From: a virus
DNA length: 49,646 nt
Direction: 5' to 3' (one strand)
Virus record (IMG/VR): IMGVR_UViG_3300025889_000181
Coordinates: 1 to 49,646 of that record
Shown here: piece by piece, positions 17,401-24,330 of the stretch
How positions within the stretch are numbered: position 1 is the stretch's first letter
How the letters are laid out: each line of letters begins with the position of its first letter
The notes under the pieces: model-generated
Told to the model about the DNA's origin: nothing
Database searches by the model: none
Seen by the model: the letters and a program-made list of their open reading frames with translations, nothing else
Position numbers and translations under genes: made by a program

Positions 17401-20318
17401 CACTTATTGACCAAGAAATACTTGGCGAACCTTTTAGTCTTCAAACAAAAGGCTACTCTTTCGGTGACAAATTTATCTATCAGGTTGCTGACAAGCTCGT
17501 TGGGCTTAAAGATGCCGAAGCAAAGATAAACAAATACAGACAGAGCTTAGGTTTGAAACCTCTTAGTGCAAAAGAGTCTGCATATATCGGAGAAGAATCT
17601 ATTGCCGGCATTCTTGGAAACAAGATGCGTAATTTTCAAGAAGAAAAAAAGAAACCTTTAGCAAAGAAAATTGCTGACTCAGGATACAGTCTGGATGAAG
17701 TTGATGAGTTTCTTATTCTTCGCCATGCCATAGAGCGCAATCAAAAAATTGCAGCCCGTGACAATCAAAGAGATGTCGAGATCAATCCCGGATCTGGAAA
17801 GCTTAAGACAGGTCAAACCCTTACTAACAGTTTTGTTAAACGCAAAATGAAAGAGCGTTATGACATGGACTGGGATGATGCTACTGGAACTTGGACTGGA
17901 GGTAACGCTAGAGCTAAACGCCTTATGGATGTTGCGGCAGATGTCGATGCCATAGTGAATGACACAATAGGATTCACAGTCGAAGGAGGCTTGTTAGATA
18001 AAGATTCTGCTGAAGCAATCAGAACGGCTTACAAATATTATGCCCCCTTGAGAGGCAAAGACATTGAAGATGATTACGCTGAAACTGCAATTATAGGAAG
18101 CAGTATAAGCACTAAGGGCAAAGAATTTCTCAGGGCGATGGGGAGAGAGTCAGCGGCTCAATCCCCCTTGGGACATGTCTTATTAAATGCTGAACGCGCA
18201 ATGGCTAGAGGAGTAAAGAATAAGCAGTTTGGTGAGCGCCTAGTCGATTTGATACGCAACAATCCTGACGAAGATTTTTGGAGGGTTATCTCTCCAGAAG
18301 ACCCAAGGTACATGCGAGCCTTTGAAAAGAAATTTACTTATGTTGGCAATGATAGAGACTTACAAGGTCAGGCATTCAACGAAATACCAAAGGGCGCAGA
18401 CAAGAAAGATTACATACAAAAGATTGTGCTTAAGCGAGACAACCTTGGCCCCGGATTTGATCAAGATCTTATTGGCATTAAGCTAGATGGTAAGCAAGTT
18501 TACGTCGAGCTTGCAGATAAAAGATTAAGAGATGCCATACTTGGTATGGATGGCGGGACTGCAGACAATATTATCCGCAAGTTTGGTGTTGTTAATCGAT
18601 TCCTTTCTATGGTTAACACCTCGCTCAACCCTGAATTTGTTATTGGCAACTTCTCCCGCGATGTTCAGACAGCAGTGTTCAATATCCTTGGCGAGCAAGA
18701 CATGTCAATGGGTAAGGCTAAAGATCAAAAGCTTGTAGCTAAAGTTTTGAAAGATGTGATCCCGTCTATGGGTACTTTTTACAAAGGATCAAGAAGGTAC
18801 TCCACCAAAGACGGCACGTTTAAAGGTAATCTTTTTGGGATGAGTCCTAAAGATCAGGCTGACTTCAAAGAGTTTATGGAAGCTGGTGCTAAGGCAGATT
18901 GGTTTCACTCTAGAAGTCCAGAGGATCAATTCAAAACAGTTCAGTCAATGATTGAAATGGCTAACGGAACGTTTAAAGGAAACTTCCAAAGAAGATTTCA
19001 AAATGTAATGCAGTTTGTTGAAGACTCTAATGCTGCTGTTGAGAATGCTGTTCGACTGTCTACGTTTAAAGCCTCAAGAGATGAGCTGCTTAACGCAGGA
19101 GTTCCTAGATCTGAGGCTGTTGCTCAGGCAGCTTCTCTTGCTAAGAACTTAACGATTAACTTTAACCGGAAAGGTAACGCTGGAGACTTGGTCAACGCTA
19201 TATATTTATTCTTCAATGCTAGCGTTCAAGGCACTGCAAATTTTGCAAGAGGGTTGTTCGGGCCTAATATGAATCCGTTTAGTCCTGAGGCTAGCCGAGT
19301 TAAACAAGGTGCTGTTACATCCTTGATTATGTTTGGTGCTCTGTCTGCATTAAGAGCAGAAGAAGAAAGCGAAGAGAACCCAGAGACCGGAAGGTCTTAT
19401 TACTCAGAGATTCCAAACTATATCAAAGAAAGAAACATCGTTGTTATGGCCGAAGATGGCAAGGATTATTACACTATACCGCTGCCGTATGGGTACAACG
19501 TTTTCCATGTTCTTGGGCAGAATGTTTTCGAGATGAGCAACGGTCACATGTCACCAATGAAGGCAACGTCAAATATAACCAGCGCCTTCTTGGGTTCATT
19601 TTCTCCGGTAGAATTTTCATCTCCTGCGCCAACAATTACGCAGCCATTTGTAGAAATAGCTAAGAATGAAAACTTCTTTGGCTCTCCTATATATCGAGAA
19701 AATTTTCCGACAGGGACTCAGATTCCAGAATCCCAACTGTCTATGTCATCAACAAAACCGGTGTTTAAATGGATGGCTAAATTTGCAAACTCGTTAATAG
19801 ACGGCAATGAACAAGAGTCTGGGACGTTAGATATTTCTCCTGATGTACTAGAGCATCTGGCTGAGTTTATGTTTGGCGGCGCTGGAAAGTTTGGCATGAG
19901 AAGCTTTGACGCTATAGAAAAATGGCAGAAAGGAGAGGACTTAAAAGTTAGAGAGATACCTTTCCTTCGCAGAATCAAAGGCGAGACTGACGGTAACATA
20001 AGCATGGCAGATTTCTACGAGAGAAAGGTTAGGCTTGAACAAAAAGAAGCTAGACTTGAGGCGTTAAGAGGATCAGAAAGATTAGCGTACAGAAGGAGCA
20101 ACGCTGATTACTTGAGGACGCTAAGAGATCTTGAGATCGCAGAAAAACAATTAAGATCTTTAAGGCAACAACGTAATAAACTAAAAGAATTGGCAGCTAG
20201 ATCTCCAGCAAACGCACTAAAGTATGGCAAGGCTGAAGAAGAAATTTACGATAAGATGAACTCGATATACAACAGGTTTAACAAAGCTTATGACTACAAG
20301 GTGGGCAGGACTAAGTAA
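11457..20318 (+). CDS. Large polyvalent protein with zincin, ART-like and LPD38-like domains
   Basis: 2953 residues. Order seen: Gly/Ala-rich hydrophobic N-terminus (about 60-290); a zincin domain with H961-E-V-V-H965 and a downstream E-E-A-V-A-E-L (E1016/E1017) as candidate third ligand; an ADP-ribosyltransferase-like domain starting Y-Y-H1141-G-T and closing near residue 1345 with I-A-V-F-K-P-S-D-I-K-G-V; an unrecognised region with G-G-R-F-W-Y-E-Q-S-G-K-A-L (about 1400-1600); a long C-terminal part with P-E-F-V-I-G-N-F-S-R-D near 2393 and N-A-I-Y-L-F-F-N-A-S near 2570, resembling large polyvalent protein domain 38; then a terminal coiled coil. Such polyvalent proteins of phages and conjugative elements are thought to be co-delivered with DNA and to act on host targets. 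The catalytic state of each domain is unproven. Confidence 0.75.
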   Translation: MDVILPNGRLITGVPDNVTQKELAEIAINGNIASFEDFGDLFADQTDQPEGVDYYAGVPLEVGKGVVRGFGSGLLSAGAGLAELADVGTDFIGLEDLIDSGNENEIIRLANEGKQAINESLGVGDAYKDNYLVKLGEGLGSIGSFFVPGGAFGLGAKALGGAARAQRIATTAGATTAGVGTGASEQADRIAAARARGKDVSADQEDLAIALGGLVGATEAVAPLEVLKKIRRFRNPQKNEQAFNAVASALRTGVIEGTQEVAASLMQNAIEDGVYSDNVNYTESLWDDFTVGAGAGALLDAMTNGVNRRRSRAVLEAEREREQVFRDEEAAASQELYDRAEQAKRLAEEDAAKASTPLMSGMETFDQDQVQFDSTQPYSGRKTNMVNRAADYASQLARAAIQKSGVFPESGKFNIVEEKLPDGSVFKVVHSETGQQFGQPEQERESAIHLMANLNQELINRKVNGAVIDSLDLAPQAYTPEQAESLYVIGQRLNRPKRFTITSGVLNEAAGTTQSPKAPYQEDKTIDQLHVLQYGVPPYTDRGKKLYRDLSNLTAAQELNLERRKQGLPEVQEFTLEEAKQVLGDKYSKVFDVLVGVNSPVSDTTPPVGSRVIVKETITDGDKTKGVQKVIGVEERYAVVKEREVRGKKMTYLEYEATGAYTKEPITILSIDGKDVKQGSIELESVDQTTENFGSVGARLAKSRQEYQDQKRTLEEVSAVLKEKNITSDVDSPEVKYLFEKIVNETDVGSMSPSQRMHLVQEVRKLPIVSEPALLPDFRPKTYTSNQYNAAVQYVTETGDGTVENIESQLGDIGSTKRVRKVASDLQKAMKNAGLINDKDEVATRTALPPPEQYQPEIKPYKETVSEDAAQLEKLLNEDLRGMGLDDIRVRVLDELKIGPVTREGEVILTGKPEERADPNVEGYYKPRANTVFLALDRIKQTARDQTPESRREALADILNHEVVHGVRNLDLWTDKEWRLLENLARKKAVPGTGNVTFFNDVQSRYENLSAVGQMEEAVAELIRYARKDKKFVTGKPKTLVDRMYNFFEKTGNALNGTGFQSFDDVLSRLEKGEVGSRERDQIRTLKSTEKKLGAVPERGIGLYRDVRNLTPQTGEEEIAASRQRDRAAEQGFDTETPYYHGTVAGNIKKFRSDLSNVAASMGGTNNLIAGHFTPNVDFANRFSRSDEYGSTFLKSDESPAVYPVYLRKGKSFDAGKISRERDPEDELQVLQDEIDNLSNPYYEEYASNQMAKMSYDPDDVAVKKSIMEARRDQLSSIVEDIFANPREVAFAELEQLAPFIRSAGYDSYVDYEYGLNEEFSNESADGDTLGPLGSTGIAVFKPSDIKGVYAQYDPSGVPQGYEYEDDILFSKKKDTKRTKTGRYVGAPKELNTPQKLGALRRSIKGLAEEGEGGRFWYEQSGKALLNITGGDRKEAEKLALAIAITSPQTPVPSNFNYAVQAYYQYRAGQPIKTGMYPGWMSKALENVFAGGEWEGRKTNNFYKNVMREIDASIDQGVTTDIWMMRAFGYMGDSPTDAQYTFVENEVKRLANELGWEPQQVQAAVWVAMKARTENKMVKAKTEKISQRKGYMKYEVDPKTKKKTRVLLDPEKHRQTWLNEAMKYDPTGAEKDQAKFDYSDAARNNLAQVSWESIPGATSGHLREMFDAQYPELQEYHVQISKAFLNEDGNDIAALELGVLSPGDFEAPGYFEDRVSPGTQTQVVSPKKYKVNAPAFEIEPSSEDLIKAYAAVRGVLMKQDGVGYHRPFYDKGLRKGDLNGIEIDIGRPFTEEETANLAEIMKEYSGHGEYNPIGSDSGARLINFDYLEVDNNDFNNMVIKALTNMEFANGESATAGRFAAQAGYLGNDWKVNKNGESYIESLGEISPDLQRRVEDIIRRLQPRIDAVDKDFSERYGWTENQEINERYKPKENAVKPDESMQQDEVVESRRRTASEVAAAFGERSPPGTIMHSVDNSPEVQEALIDQEILGEPFSLQTKGYSFGDKFIYQVADKLVGLKDAEAKINKYRQSLGLKPLSAKESAYIGEESIAGILGNKMRNFQEEKKKPLAKKIADSGYSLDEVDEFLILRHAIERNQKIAARDNQRDVEINPGSGKLKTGQTLTNSFVKRKMKERYDMDWDDATGTWTGGNARAKRLMDVAADVDAIVNDTIGFTVEGGLLDKDSAEAIRTAYKYYAPLRGKDIEDDYAETAIIGSSISTKGKEFLRAMGRESAAQSPLGHVLLNAERAMARGVKNKQFGERLVDLIRNNPDEDFWRVISPEDPRYMRAFEKKFTYVGNDRDLQGQAFNEIPKGADKKDYIQKIVLKRDNLGPGFDQDLIGIKLDGKQVYVELADKRLRDAILGMDGGTADNIIRKFGVVNRFLSMVNTSLNPEFVIGNFSRDVQTAVFNILGEQDMSMGKAKDQKLVAKVLKDVIPSMGTFYKGSRRYSTKDGTFKGNLFGMSPKDQADFKEFMEAGAKADWFHSRSPEDQFKTVQSMIEMANGTFKGNFQRRFQNVMQFVEDSNAAVENAVRLSTFKASRDELLNAGVPRSEAVAQAASLAKNLTINFNRKGNAGDLVNAIYLFFNASVQGTANFARGLFGPNMNPFSPEASRVKQGAVTSLIMFGALSALRAEEESEENPETGRSYYSEIPNYIKERNIVVMAEDGKDYYTIPLPYGYNVFHVLGQNVFEMSNGHMSPMKATSNITSAFLGSFSPVEFSSPAPTITQPFVEIAKNENFFGSPIYRENFPTGTQIPESQLSMSSTKPVFKWMAKFANSLIDGNEQESGTLDISPDVLEHLAEFMFGGAGKFGMRSFDAIEKWQKGEDLKVREIPFLRRIKGETDGNISMADFYERKVRLEQKEARLEALRGSERLAYRRSNADYLRTLRDLEIAEKQLRSLRQQRNKLKELAARSPANALKYGKAEEEIYDKMNSIYNRFNKAYDYKVGRTK

Positions 20319-20332
20319 TAGTTATTAGTCCT
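20307..20332. terminator. Hairpin over convergent stop codons
   Basis: Arms AGGACTAA (20307-20314) and TTAGTCCT (20325-20332) pair perfectly. Three further inner pairs form if one G is bulged, leaving a three-base loop. It lies over the stops of the giant plus-strand gene and the minus-strand HNH gene, which overlap by 8 bp. There is no U-tract on either side, so it is at best a weak bidirectional terminator or 3'-end protecting structure. Confidence 0.4.
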
Positions 20333-20613
20333 TCAGTAATCAATTGTCCCCACGTTCTTTCTAAGCCCCTCATCTGACAGCGAAGTAGCTCTTCTTTGTT
20401 TATGTTTGTTACATGCATCCTGCCATCGATAAGATCATGACAACTTGAGCAAGCATACACTGCAAGATAATCTGGCGACTTAATGGACATTCCTTTTGCC
20501 ATGCTTGGCAAGTGAGCTAAGACAGTAGTCTCTGTGTTGTTGTTGCAGTAAGGGTAAATCTGCAGGCTACACATCTTGCCTCGCGCTGATTTCCTTATCT
20601 TTGAAGTCTTCAA
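20311..20613 (-). CDS. YbcO-type HNH nuclease (DUF1364)
   Basis: 100 residues. The opening K-I-R-K-S-A-R-G-K-M-C-S-L-Q, the T-T-V-L-A-H-L box and the Y-A-C-S-S-C-H-D-L-I-D-G box match the DUF1364/YbcO family of small prophage HNH nucleases. The C-x2-C-H and upstream C-x-C-type positions would bind zinc. The start is TTG at 20613, which overlaps the stop of the upstream 49-aa gene in TTGA, with CGAGGT as ribosome site. It is the last gene of the minus-strand recombination operon. In lambdoid phages the family sits with nin-type recombination genes, consistent with the NinB-like and RusA genes here. Confidence 0.85.
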   Translation of the reverse strand: MKTSKIRKSARGKMCSLQIYPYCNNNTETTVLAHLPSMAKGMSIKSPDYLAVYACSSCHDLIDGRMHVTNINKEELLRCQMRGLERTWGQLITEGLITIT

Positions 20614-20759
20614 TCTTTACCTCGCTCTTCCTCTACCATATCAACAATCTTGGCAAAGCTCTCGTTGATACCTCTAAGCTCAGTGTAGATCCGGTCAAGC
20701 ATGTTGATTGCTTCATCCACTTCATATTGGTCAATAATGACCATTGTCTTCTTGTCCAT
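20610..20759 (-). CDS. Small acidic protein, function unknown
   Basis: 49 residues, beginning M-D-K-K-T-M-V-I-I-D-Q-Y-E-V-D-E and continuing as an amphipathic helix (I-N-M-L-D-R-I-Y-T-E-L-R-G). A good AAGGA ribosome site precedes the ATG. It ends in a TTGA overlap with the HNH nuclease and begins 29 bases inside the preceding membrane-protein gene. No family is recognised. Coupling on both sides supports it being a real gene. Confidence 0.6.
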   Translation of the reverse strand: MDKKTMVIIDQYEVDEAINMLDRIYTELRGINESFAKIVDMVEEERGKD

Positions 20760-20889
20760 CAATCATCCTTTTCCGCAAGAATATTACACAGCAAATACTA
20801 AACACATAGCAAGCTACTGCGTATTCAACTCCAAAAGTTTTAGCTACCCACCACGCTGTTCCAAACAATACGAACCCTGCTGTGTCCAT
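20731..20889 (-). CDS. Small membrane protein
   Basis: 52 residues. Residues about 5-38 are strongly hydrophobic and aromatic (G-F-V-L-F-G-T-A-W-W-V-A, then Y-A-V-A-C-Y-V-F-S-I-C-C-V-I-F-L), giving one or two membrane passes followed by a charged tail R-K-R-M-I-D-G-Q-E-D. It starts five bases after the upstream stop; the ribosome site is weak (a GGG near the stop). Unknown function; an inner-membrane role such as superinfection exclusion or holin-like action is only speculation. Confidence 0.45.
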   Translation of the reverse strand: MDTAGFVLFGTAWWVAKTFGVEYAVACYVFSICCVIFLRKRMIDGQEDNGHY

Positions 20890-20894
20890 GTCGT

Positions 20895-21254
20895 TTACCC
20901 ATTAGCAGTTCGATACTCATAATCTTTAGGCGTTAATTCTGGGAGATTAGTTGCTGATCTATCCTCGGATGGTTGCTGCCTTGTCCTAAAGAATCCATTG
21001 TACTCTGGATACATGTTCATAAATCTTCTGGAATAAAAAGCTCTGTAGTTATTGTTAAGCTTGAAGCTGTTCGTTCCGTCTCCACCTGAGTCAATCTCCC
21101 ACCGTATCCTTTCAAACACAGCATTGACTGAATAATTCTTGTACCCTCTATGAATCATTTCAAATGTAAACCCACAAAACAAGCGCCAGACTTCAGGATG
21201 CTGCCTATGAAAAGCAGCAACCTGATCCCGCATCTCCTCTTTTCTGGTTTCCAT
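20895..21254 (-). CDS. Conserved phage hypothetical protein
   Basis: 119 residues from the ATG at 21254, which overlaps the stop of the 30-aa membrane protein (TAATG). An earlier in-frame start exists at 21320 but runs through that gene. The core F-H-R-Q-H-P-E-V-W-R-L-F-C-G-F-T-F-E-M-I, Y-S-V-N-A-V-F-E-R-I-R-W-E-I and N-N-N-Y-R-A-F-Y-S-R-R-F-M is a sequence type that recurs in phages of diverse proteobacteria without known function. Highly aromatic and basic, it may bind nucleic acid; that is inference. It is placed in the recombination operon. Confidence 0.75.
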   Translation of the reverse strand: METRKEEMRDQVAAFHRQHPEVWRLFCGFTFEMIHRGYKNYSVNAVFERIRWEIDSGGDGTNSFKLNNNYRAFYSRRFMNMYPEYNGFFRTRQQPSEDRSATNLPELTPKDYEYRTANG

Positions 21255-21346
21255 TACGCTATTATTGCGCCGAAAATTAAACCTAAACAGAATGCAGCAA
21301 CCATTGCCCATCCTGTCCACTCTACTTTGTTTAGTTTATCTTTCAT
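21254..21346 (-). CDS. 30-aa single-pass membrane micropeptide
   Basis: Sequence begins M-K-D-K-L-N-K-V-E-W-T-G-W and ends in a hydrophobic helix (A-M-V-A-A-F-C-L-G-L-I-F-G-A-I-I-A). It has a strong AAGGGG ribosome site six bases before the ATG, overlaps the end of the upstream gene by 11 bases and the start of the next by TAATG. It is too short for automatic callers, but the spacing makes it credible. Function unknown. Confidence 0.55.
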   Translation of the reverse strand: MKDKLNKVEWTGWAMVAAFCLGLIFGAIIA

Positions 21347-21770
21347 CGTCATCCCCTTTTGGTTCTGGAACTGCAAACCCTAGTTCTGCAGCCGTGATAA
21401 TTAATGTGTCGATAAGCTCTGCGTACTTGGCTCTATTAGCTTGGCTAGATCTTTTCAACGGTCTGCGTTTGAATCCAAACCTAGTGTTTACTTCTTCTGA
21501 ACCGTAGGCTCGGCATAACATTTCTTCATGCATCTCGTCGTGAGTCATGCCACAGAACTTACCAAACTCAGTGACCCACTTGTGGTAATAGTTTTCCTGC
21601 TGACGAGTGCGCTTCTTCTTAGTCTTATCGACAATAATTTTCACGCCCAGATCAGCATTCTTTACCAAATGCGTAACCTCATCCATCCTTGTGTCATCGA
21701 TCTTTGCCAGCAATCTCATAAGATCCATGACTTCATCGTGACTTAGAGGATGTATGTGGTACTCAATCAT
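21336..21770 (-). CDS. NinB-like recombination protein
   Basis: 144 residues. The region K-K-K-R-T-R-Q-Q-E-N-Y-Y-H-K-W-V, then S-S-Q-A-N-R-A-K-Y-A-E-L-I-D-T-L-I-I-T-A-A-E-L-G-F-A-V-P, follows the pattern of NinB/Orf-family proteins. In lambda these bind single-stranded DNA and assist recombination in place of RecFOR. Its start overlaps the SSB-like gene stop (ATGA), and it lies with Sak3-type annealing protein, exonuclease and RusA homologues, which supports the assignment. The N-terminal 45 residues are an extra helical part. Similarity is partial, so confidence is moderate. Confidence 0.6.
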   Translation of the reverse strand: MIEYHIHPLSHDEVMDLMRLLAKIDDTRMDEVTHLVKNADLGVKIIVDKTKKKRTRQQENYYHKWVTEFGKFCGMTHDEMHEEMLCRAYGSEEVNTRFGFKRRPLKRSSQANRAKYAELIDTLIITAAELGFAVPEPKGDDDER

Positions 21771-22090
21771 AACCAGTCGTCATCCGATGTAGCGGGACGA
21801 GGTGTTGATCTCTGAGAAGGGTCTTTTCGTGGCCCAGAATAAACCTCATGCTTGCAGTATAGATAAGGTGTTCCATCGTTTTTGCTTTTACCTTTCCACC
21901 CGCTAACATCGACTTGTAAAATGGGTTGTCGATTTTGCTCGCGAGCCTGTTCGTGAATAGTGATCAAGGCTTGCAACTGATCTTGAGTGATCATCAACTT
22001 GCCGACAAAGTCTGGATGATTGTCTGCATTCTTCCGTGAGTTGTTGTTCAGGTAGAATGCTTCGCCCTTCGCTACGTTACTATTGCTCAT
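21767..22090 (-). CDS. Candidate single-stranded DNA-binding protein
   Basis: 107 residues. The body D-F-V-G-K-L-M-I-T-Q-D-Q-L-Q-A-L and L-Q-V-D-V-S-G-W-K-G-K-S, then G-T-P-Y-L-Y-C-K-H-E-V-Y, looks like a compact beta-rich fold. The last part is a flexible Ser/Pro/Arg stretch ending in S-D-D-D-W-L. An acidic C-terminal tail with a terminal bulky residue is the hallmark by which SSB and T7 gp2.5 recruit partners. It is encoded immediately after the annealing protein (ATGA overlap). The SSB role is inferred from tail and context; no OB-fold motif could be confirmed by eye. Confidence 0.5.
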   Translation of the reverse strand: MSNSNVAKGEAFYLNNNSRKNADNHPDFVGKLMITQDQLQALITIHEQAREQNRQPILQVDVSGWKGKSKNDGTPYLYCKHEVYSGPRKDPSQRSTPRPATSDDDWL

Positions 22091-22791
22091 TTTCCTTCCT
22101 CTGTTGTTTGAACTTCTGATCGTCGCGCTTTGAACTTCGCAACATAATCTTCGTAGATCTCTGGATGAGATGCCTTGATACCGTCCAAGACCTTTTTGTT
22201 TTCGGTGTGCAAAGACTTGAGTCCTGCAACGGTTCTAGTTTCATTGGCAAAACCAATCGTGAGATTGATGTATTCCTGAGCATCCTTCTCAGACATAGCC
22301 CCTTCCATAGCTTGCTCAACAGCTTCATCAAGCGTCTCAGTCTTGACGTTCTTAGCCTGATCTATGGCTTCCTTCATAGCCTTACTCTTGGCTGGATCGG
22401 GATCTGCGTTGCTGTCTGGCGGCAAGTCTTCTCCTGCGTAGATGTAATGACCAAGCCCAAACATTGCCATGCACTTCACTAGGCACCTCATCTTTGAGTC
22501 ACCAATGTCTCTTGCGCTAGGATTTGAGACCGCCGCATTCTTGAACCCAGACATGACAGGCAACCACATCGTTCTCTCTAGCTCACCAATACTTATTGTG
22601 CAGTGAACAGTTACGGTGCCATCTCCGTGTATCTCGTTGTCTAGAAAGCGATAGGTAGCCTCTGGATATTCCTCCATGATGGCAGACCATGCCCAAGTCC
22701 AGCTCAGATAGCTAAGCCCATTCTTTTTTTGAATGTTGCTGGAACAGTTGACTGCTCTCAAATTCTCCCAGACTTCTTTATAAGTCGGCAT
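22087..22791 (-). CDS. Single-strand annealing protein, Sak3 type (DUF1071)
   Basis: 234 residues with AAGGGG ribosome site. The N-terminal 130 residues carry the family landmarks: G-L-S-Y-L-S-W-T-W-A-W, P-E-A-T-Y-R-F, G-T-V-T-V-H-C-T-I-S-I, L-P-V-M-S-G-F-K-N-A and D-I-G-D-S-K-M-R-C-L-V-K-C-M-A-M-F-G-L-G-H-Y-I-Y-A-G-E-D-L. This is the DUF1071/Sak3 group of phage recombinases, which anneal complementary single strands during recombination-dependent replication. The C-terminal 100 residues are charged helix. It is encoded with a RecB-like exonuclease and SSB-like protein, the usual partners. Confidence 0.85.
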   Translation of the reverse strand: MPTYKEVWENLRAVNCSSNIQKKNGLSYLSWTWAWSAIMEEYPEATYRFLDNEIHGDGTVTVHCTISIGELERTMWLPVMSGFKNAAVSNPSARDIGDSKMRCLVKCMAMFGLGHYIYAGEDLPPDSNADPDPAKSKAMKEAIDQAKNVKTETLDEAVEQAMEGAMSEKDAQEYINLTIGFANETRTVAGLKSLHTENKKVLDGIKASHPEIYEDYVAKFKARRSEVQTTEEGK

Positions 22792-22800
22792 AAATACCCC

Positions 22801-23082
22801 TTAGGTTAATGGGTTTTTTGAAAAGCCACGGAAATCATTGCGCCATTGCTTGGCATAAATACCATGCCGTTCGTATATAGCGTTCTCAACAATTTCCATC
22901 AGCTCTACAGGTTCTAGTTTTGCAAACATGCTCACTGGGAGAGAGACCGTTGGTCTTTCAGCGAACCCATGTTGCCATGTAAATCCTATTTGATCTCCAG
23001 CGATAGATGCTTTCAGCATAGGTATCTTTGTTAGCTGCCAAAGACCTATCATCTTCCTGTAAAAATCGTCATCAGTTATCAT
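22801..23082 (-). CDS. Hypothetical protein of recombination operon
   Basis: 93 residues, not recognised. It starts with an ATGA overlap with the gene upstream and GAGGA as ribosome site. It contains W-Q-L-T-K-I-P-M-L-K-A and an alternating beta region (T-V-S-L-P-V-S-M-F-A), then a helix with V-E-L-M-E-I-V-E-N-A-I-Y-E-R-H-G. Small and soluble. Its position between exonuclease and annealing protein suggests an accessory role in DNA metabolism. Confidence 0.65.
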   Translation of the reverse strand: MITDDDFYRKMIGLWQLTKIPMLKASIAGDQIGFTWQHGFAERPTVSLPVSMFAKLEPVELMEIVENAIYERHGIYAKQWRNDFRGFSKNPLT

Positions 23083-23462
23083 GCAATCCTCTTCACTACA
23101 ACGAAGGTATCTTTGTGAGTTGGCTTAGGCATCTTCAATGTATCAAGCTTCATGATTGCATTAACCACAACAGGGATTCCTGCAGTCTTCGTAATAAACT
23201 TCATCCGAGGATATTGACTTTTCCATTTGTAAAATACGGGCCTGTCGCTGCCGCGAATTAACATCATGTGATTGACCTGTAGTTTGCCTAGACCTTTGAG
23301 TAGCCTTTGTCTCTGACTCTCTAGCTCCTTGGTATATACTCCTTCAATCTCTTCTTTCGGCTCGTACAATTGCTCTTCAAGCTGCATCCTTCCAAGCTCA
23401 CGATGAGCATCGACATCCTCTTGAGTTGAGATTGAGCCTTTACTTTTGATTTGCTTTTTCAC
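23079..23462 (-). CDS. Hypothetical protein of recombination operon
   Basis: 127 residues from a GTG start with GGAAGG upstream; it begins 23 bases inside the exonuclease gene. The N-terminal half is charged helix (E-L-G-R-M-Q-L-E-E-Q-L-Y-E-P-K-E-E-I-E-G); the C-terminal half mixes strands (F-I-T-K-T-A-G-I-P-V-V-V). No family recognised. Tight coupling with the exonuclease suggests co-expression and perhaps interaction. Confidence 0.65.
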   Translation of the reverse strand: MKKQIKSKGSISTQEDVDAHRELGRMQLEEQLYEPKEEIEGVYTKELESQRQRLLKGLGKLQVNHMMLIRGSDRPVFYKWKSQYPRMKFITKTAGIPVVVNAIMKLDTLKMPKPTHKDTFVVVKRIA

Positions 23463-24330
23463 GTTTACTTTCCTTCCATTGTTCGCACCACTCGTTCACT
23501 CGACACCAGTTTTGCAAACAGCGGGTGCTTTCGCCGGTTCGCTTATCAACAAAGTGCCCAGTACCAAGGGATTCTGCATGAGCAACTGCATCGTCTTCGA
23601 CGGTGTGCAGCTTGATTGCTCTGACTCTCCCTTTCTTTTGAACCGCGAAGACTGTTGGCTTATCCCACCGCTCATGAGCGTCACACTTGGGAAGTTCGCC
23701 TCCTGTTGCGAATTCAAAATCTGCTTCTTGATGCAGGGCAACTCGCTCTTGAACGTAATTGTCCTGATCTGATTCTGACCACATGGGTATCGTGATCATT
23801 TGGATTGGTGAGTCTGGATAGTTTCCACCCTCTTGAGCTTTGCGCCGAGACCAATCACGAAGGATTGCAATAATCCTTAACTGTTTGACAGGTAATTGTT
23901 TAGCGTGACGTACCATCCAAGCGTAACAGTTTAACTGCTTGTGCCACTCCTGTTTGTCGTTGATCACTGACCAAACGCTTGTGACTTTGTAATCGCTAAC
24001 GATTACTCCATCGTGCGTCAGGTGTTGCAGATCAATCGCCCCGCTAATCTTCCAGCCGTTTACTTCTGCGAATAACCTTTCTTCCGAGATACAGTCTGCG
24101 CCATGCACAGCGGCCTCGAACATTTGATGAACTGAGGTGCCGAATCGTGACCAAAGAAAGTCAACAGCATCCTGCTCAATCTCATCGTCATGTTGACGTT
24201 GTAACTGGCTTACTCTTGGGCTGTCAATTAGCTGAGTGACTGACAGCAAACTGTCTCCCTTAGTGTAGTCACTAAAGGTCAGAGCGTTAAAGACAACCTC
24301 TGGCAGATTATGCTGGTTCGTTATTTTCAT
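23440..24330 (-). CDS. PD-(D/E)XK exonuclease, RecB/Cas4-like
   Basis: 296 residues. Motifs in order: F-G-T-S-V-H-Q-M-F-E (helix with the family His), W-K-I-S-G-A-I-D-L (motif with catalytic Asp), V-S-D-Y-K-V-T-S (D-x-K core) and K-Q-L-N-C-Y-A-W-M (Gln/Tyr helix). The C-terminus has Cys residues in C-L-Q-N-W-C-R-V-N-E-W-C and an upstream C-D-A-H-E-R-W, recalling the Cys clusters of Cas4/AddB-type nucleases that may hold an iron-sulfur site. The family degrades DNA ends to give single strands for annealing proteins, matching the Sak3-type gene nearby. The nuclease call is strong; an Fe-S cluster is inference. Confidence 0.85.
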   Translation of the reverse strand: MKITNQHNLPEVVFNALTFSDYTKGDSLLSVTQLIDSPRVSQLQRQHDDEIEQDAVDFLWSRFGTSVHQMFEAAVHGADCISEERLFAEVNGWKISGAIDLQHLTHDGVIVSDYKVTSVWSVINDKQEWHKQLNCYAWMVRHAKQLPVKQLRIIAILRDWSRRKAQEGGNYPDSPIQMITIPMWSESDQDNYVQERVALHQEADFEFATGGELPKCDAHERWDKPTVFAVQKKGRVRAIKLHTVEDDAVAHAESLGTGHFVDKRTGESTRCLQNWCRVNEWCEQWKESKREKANQK

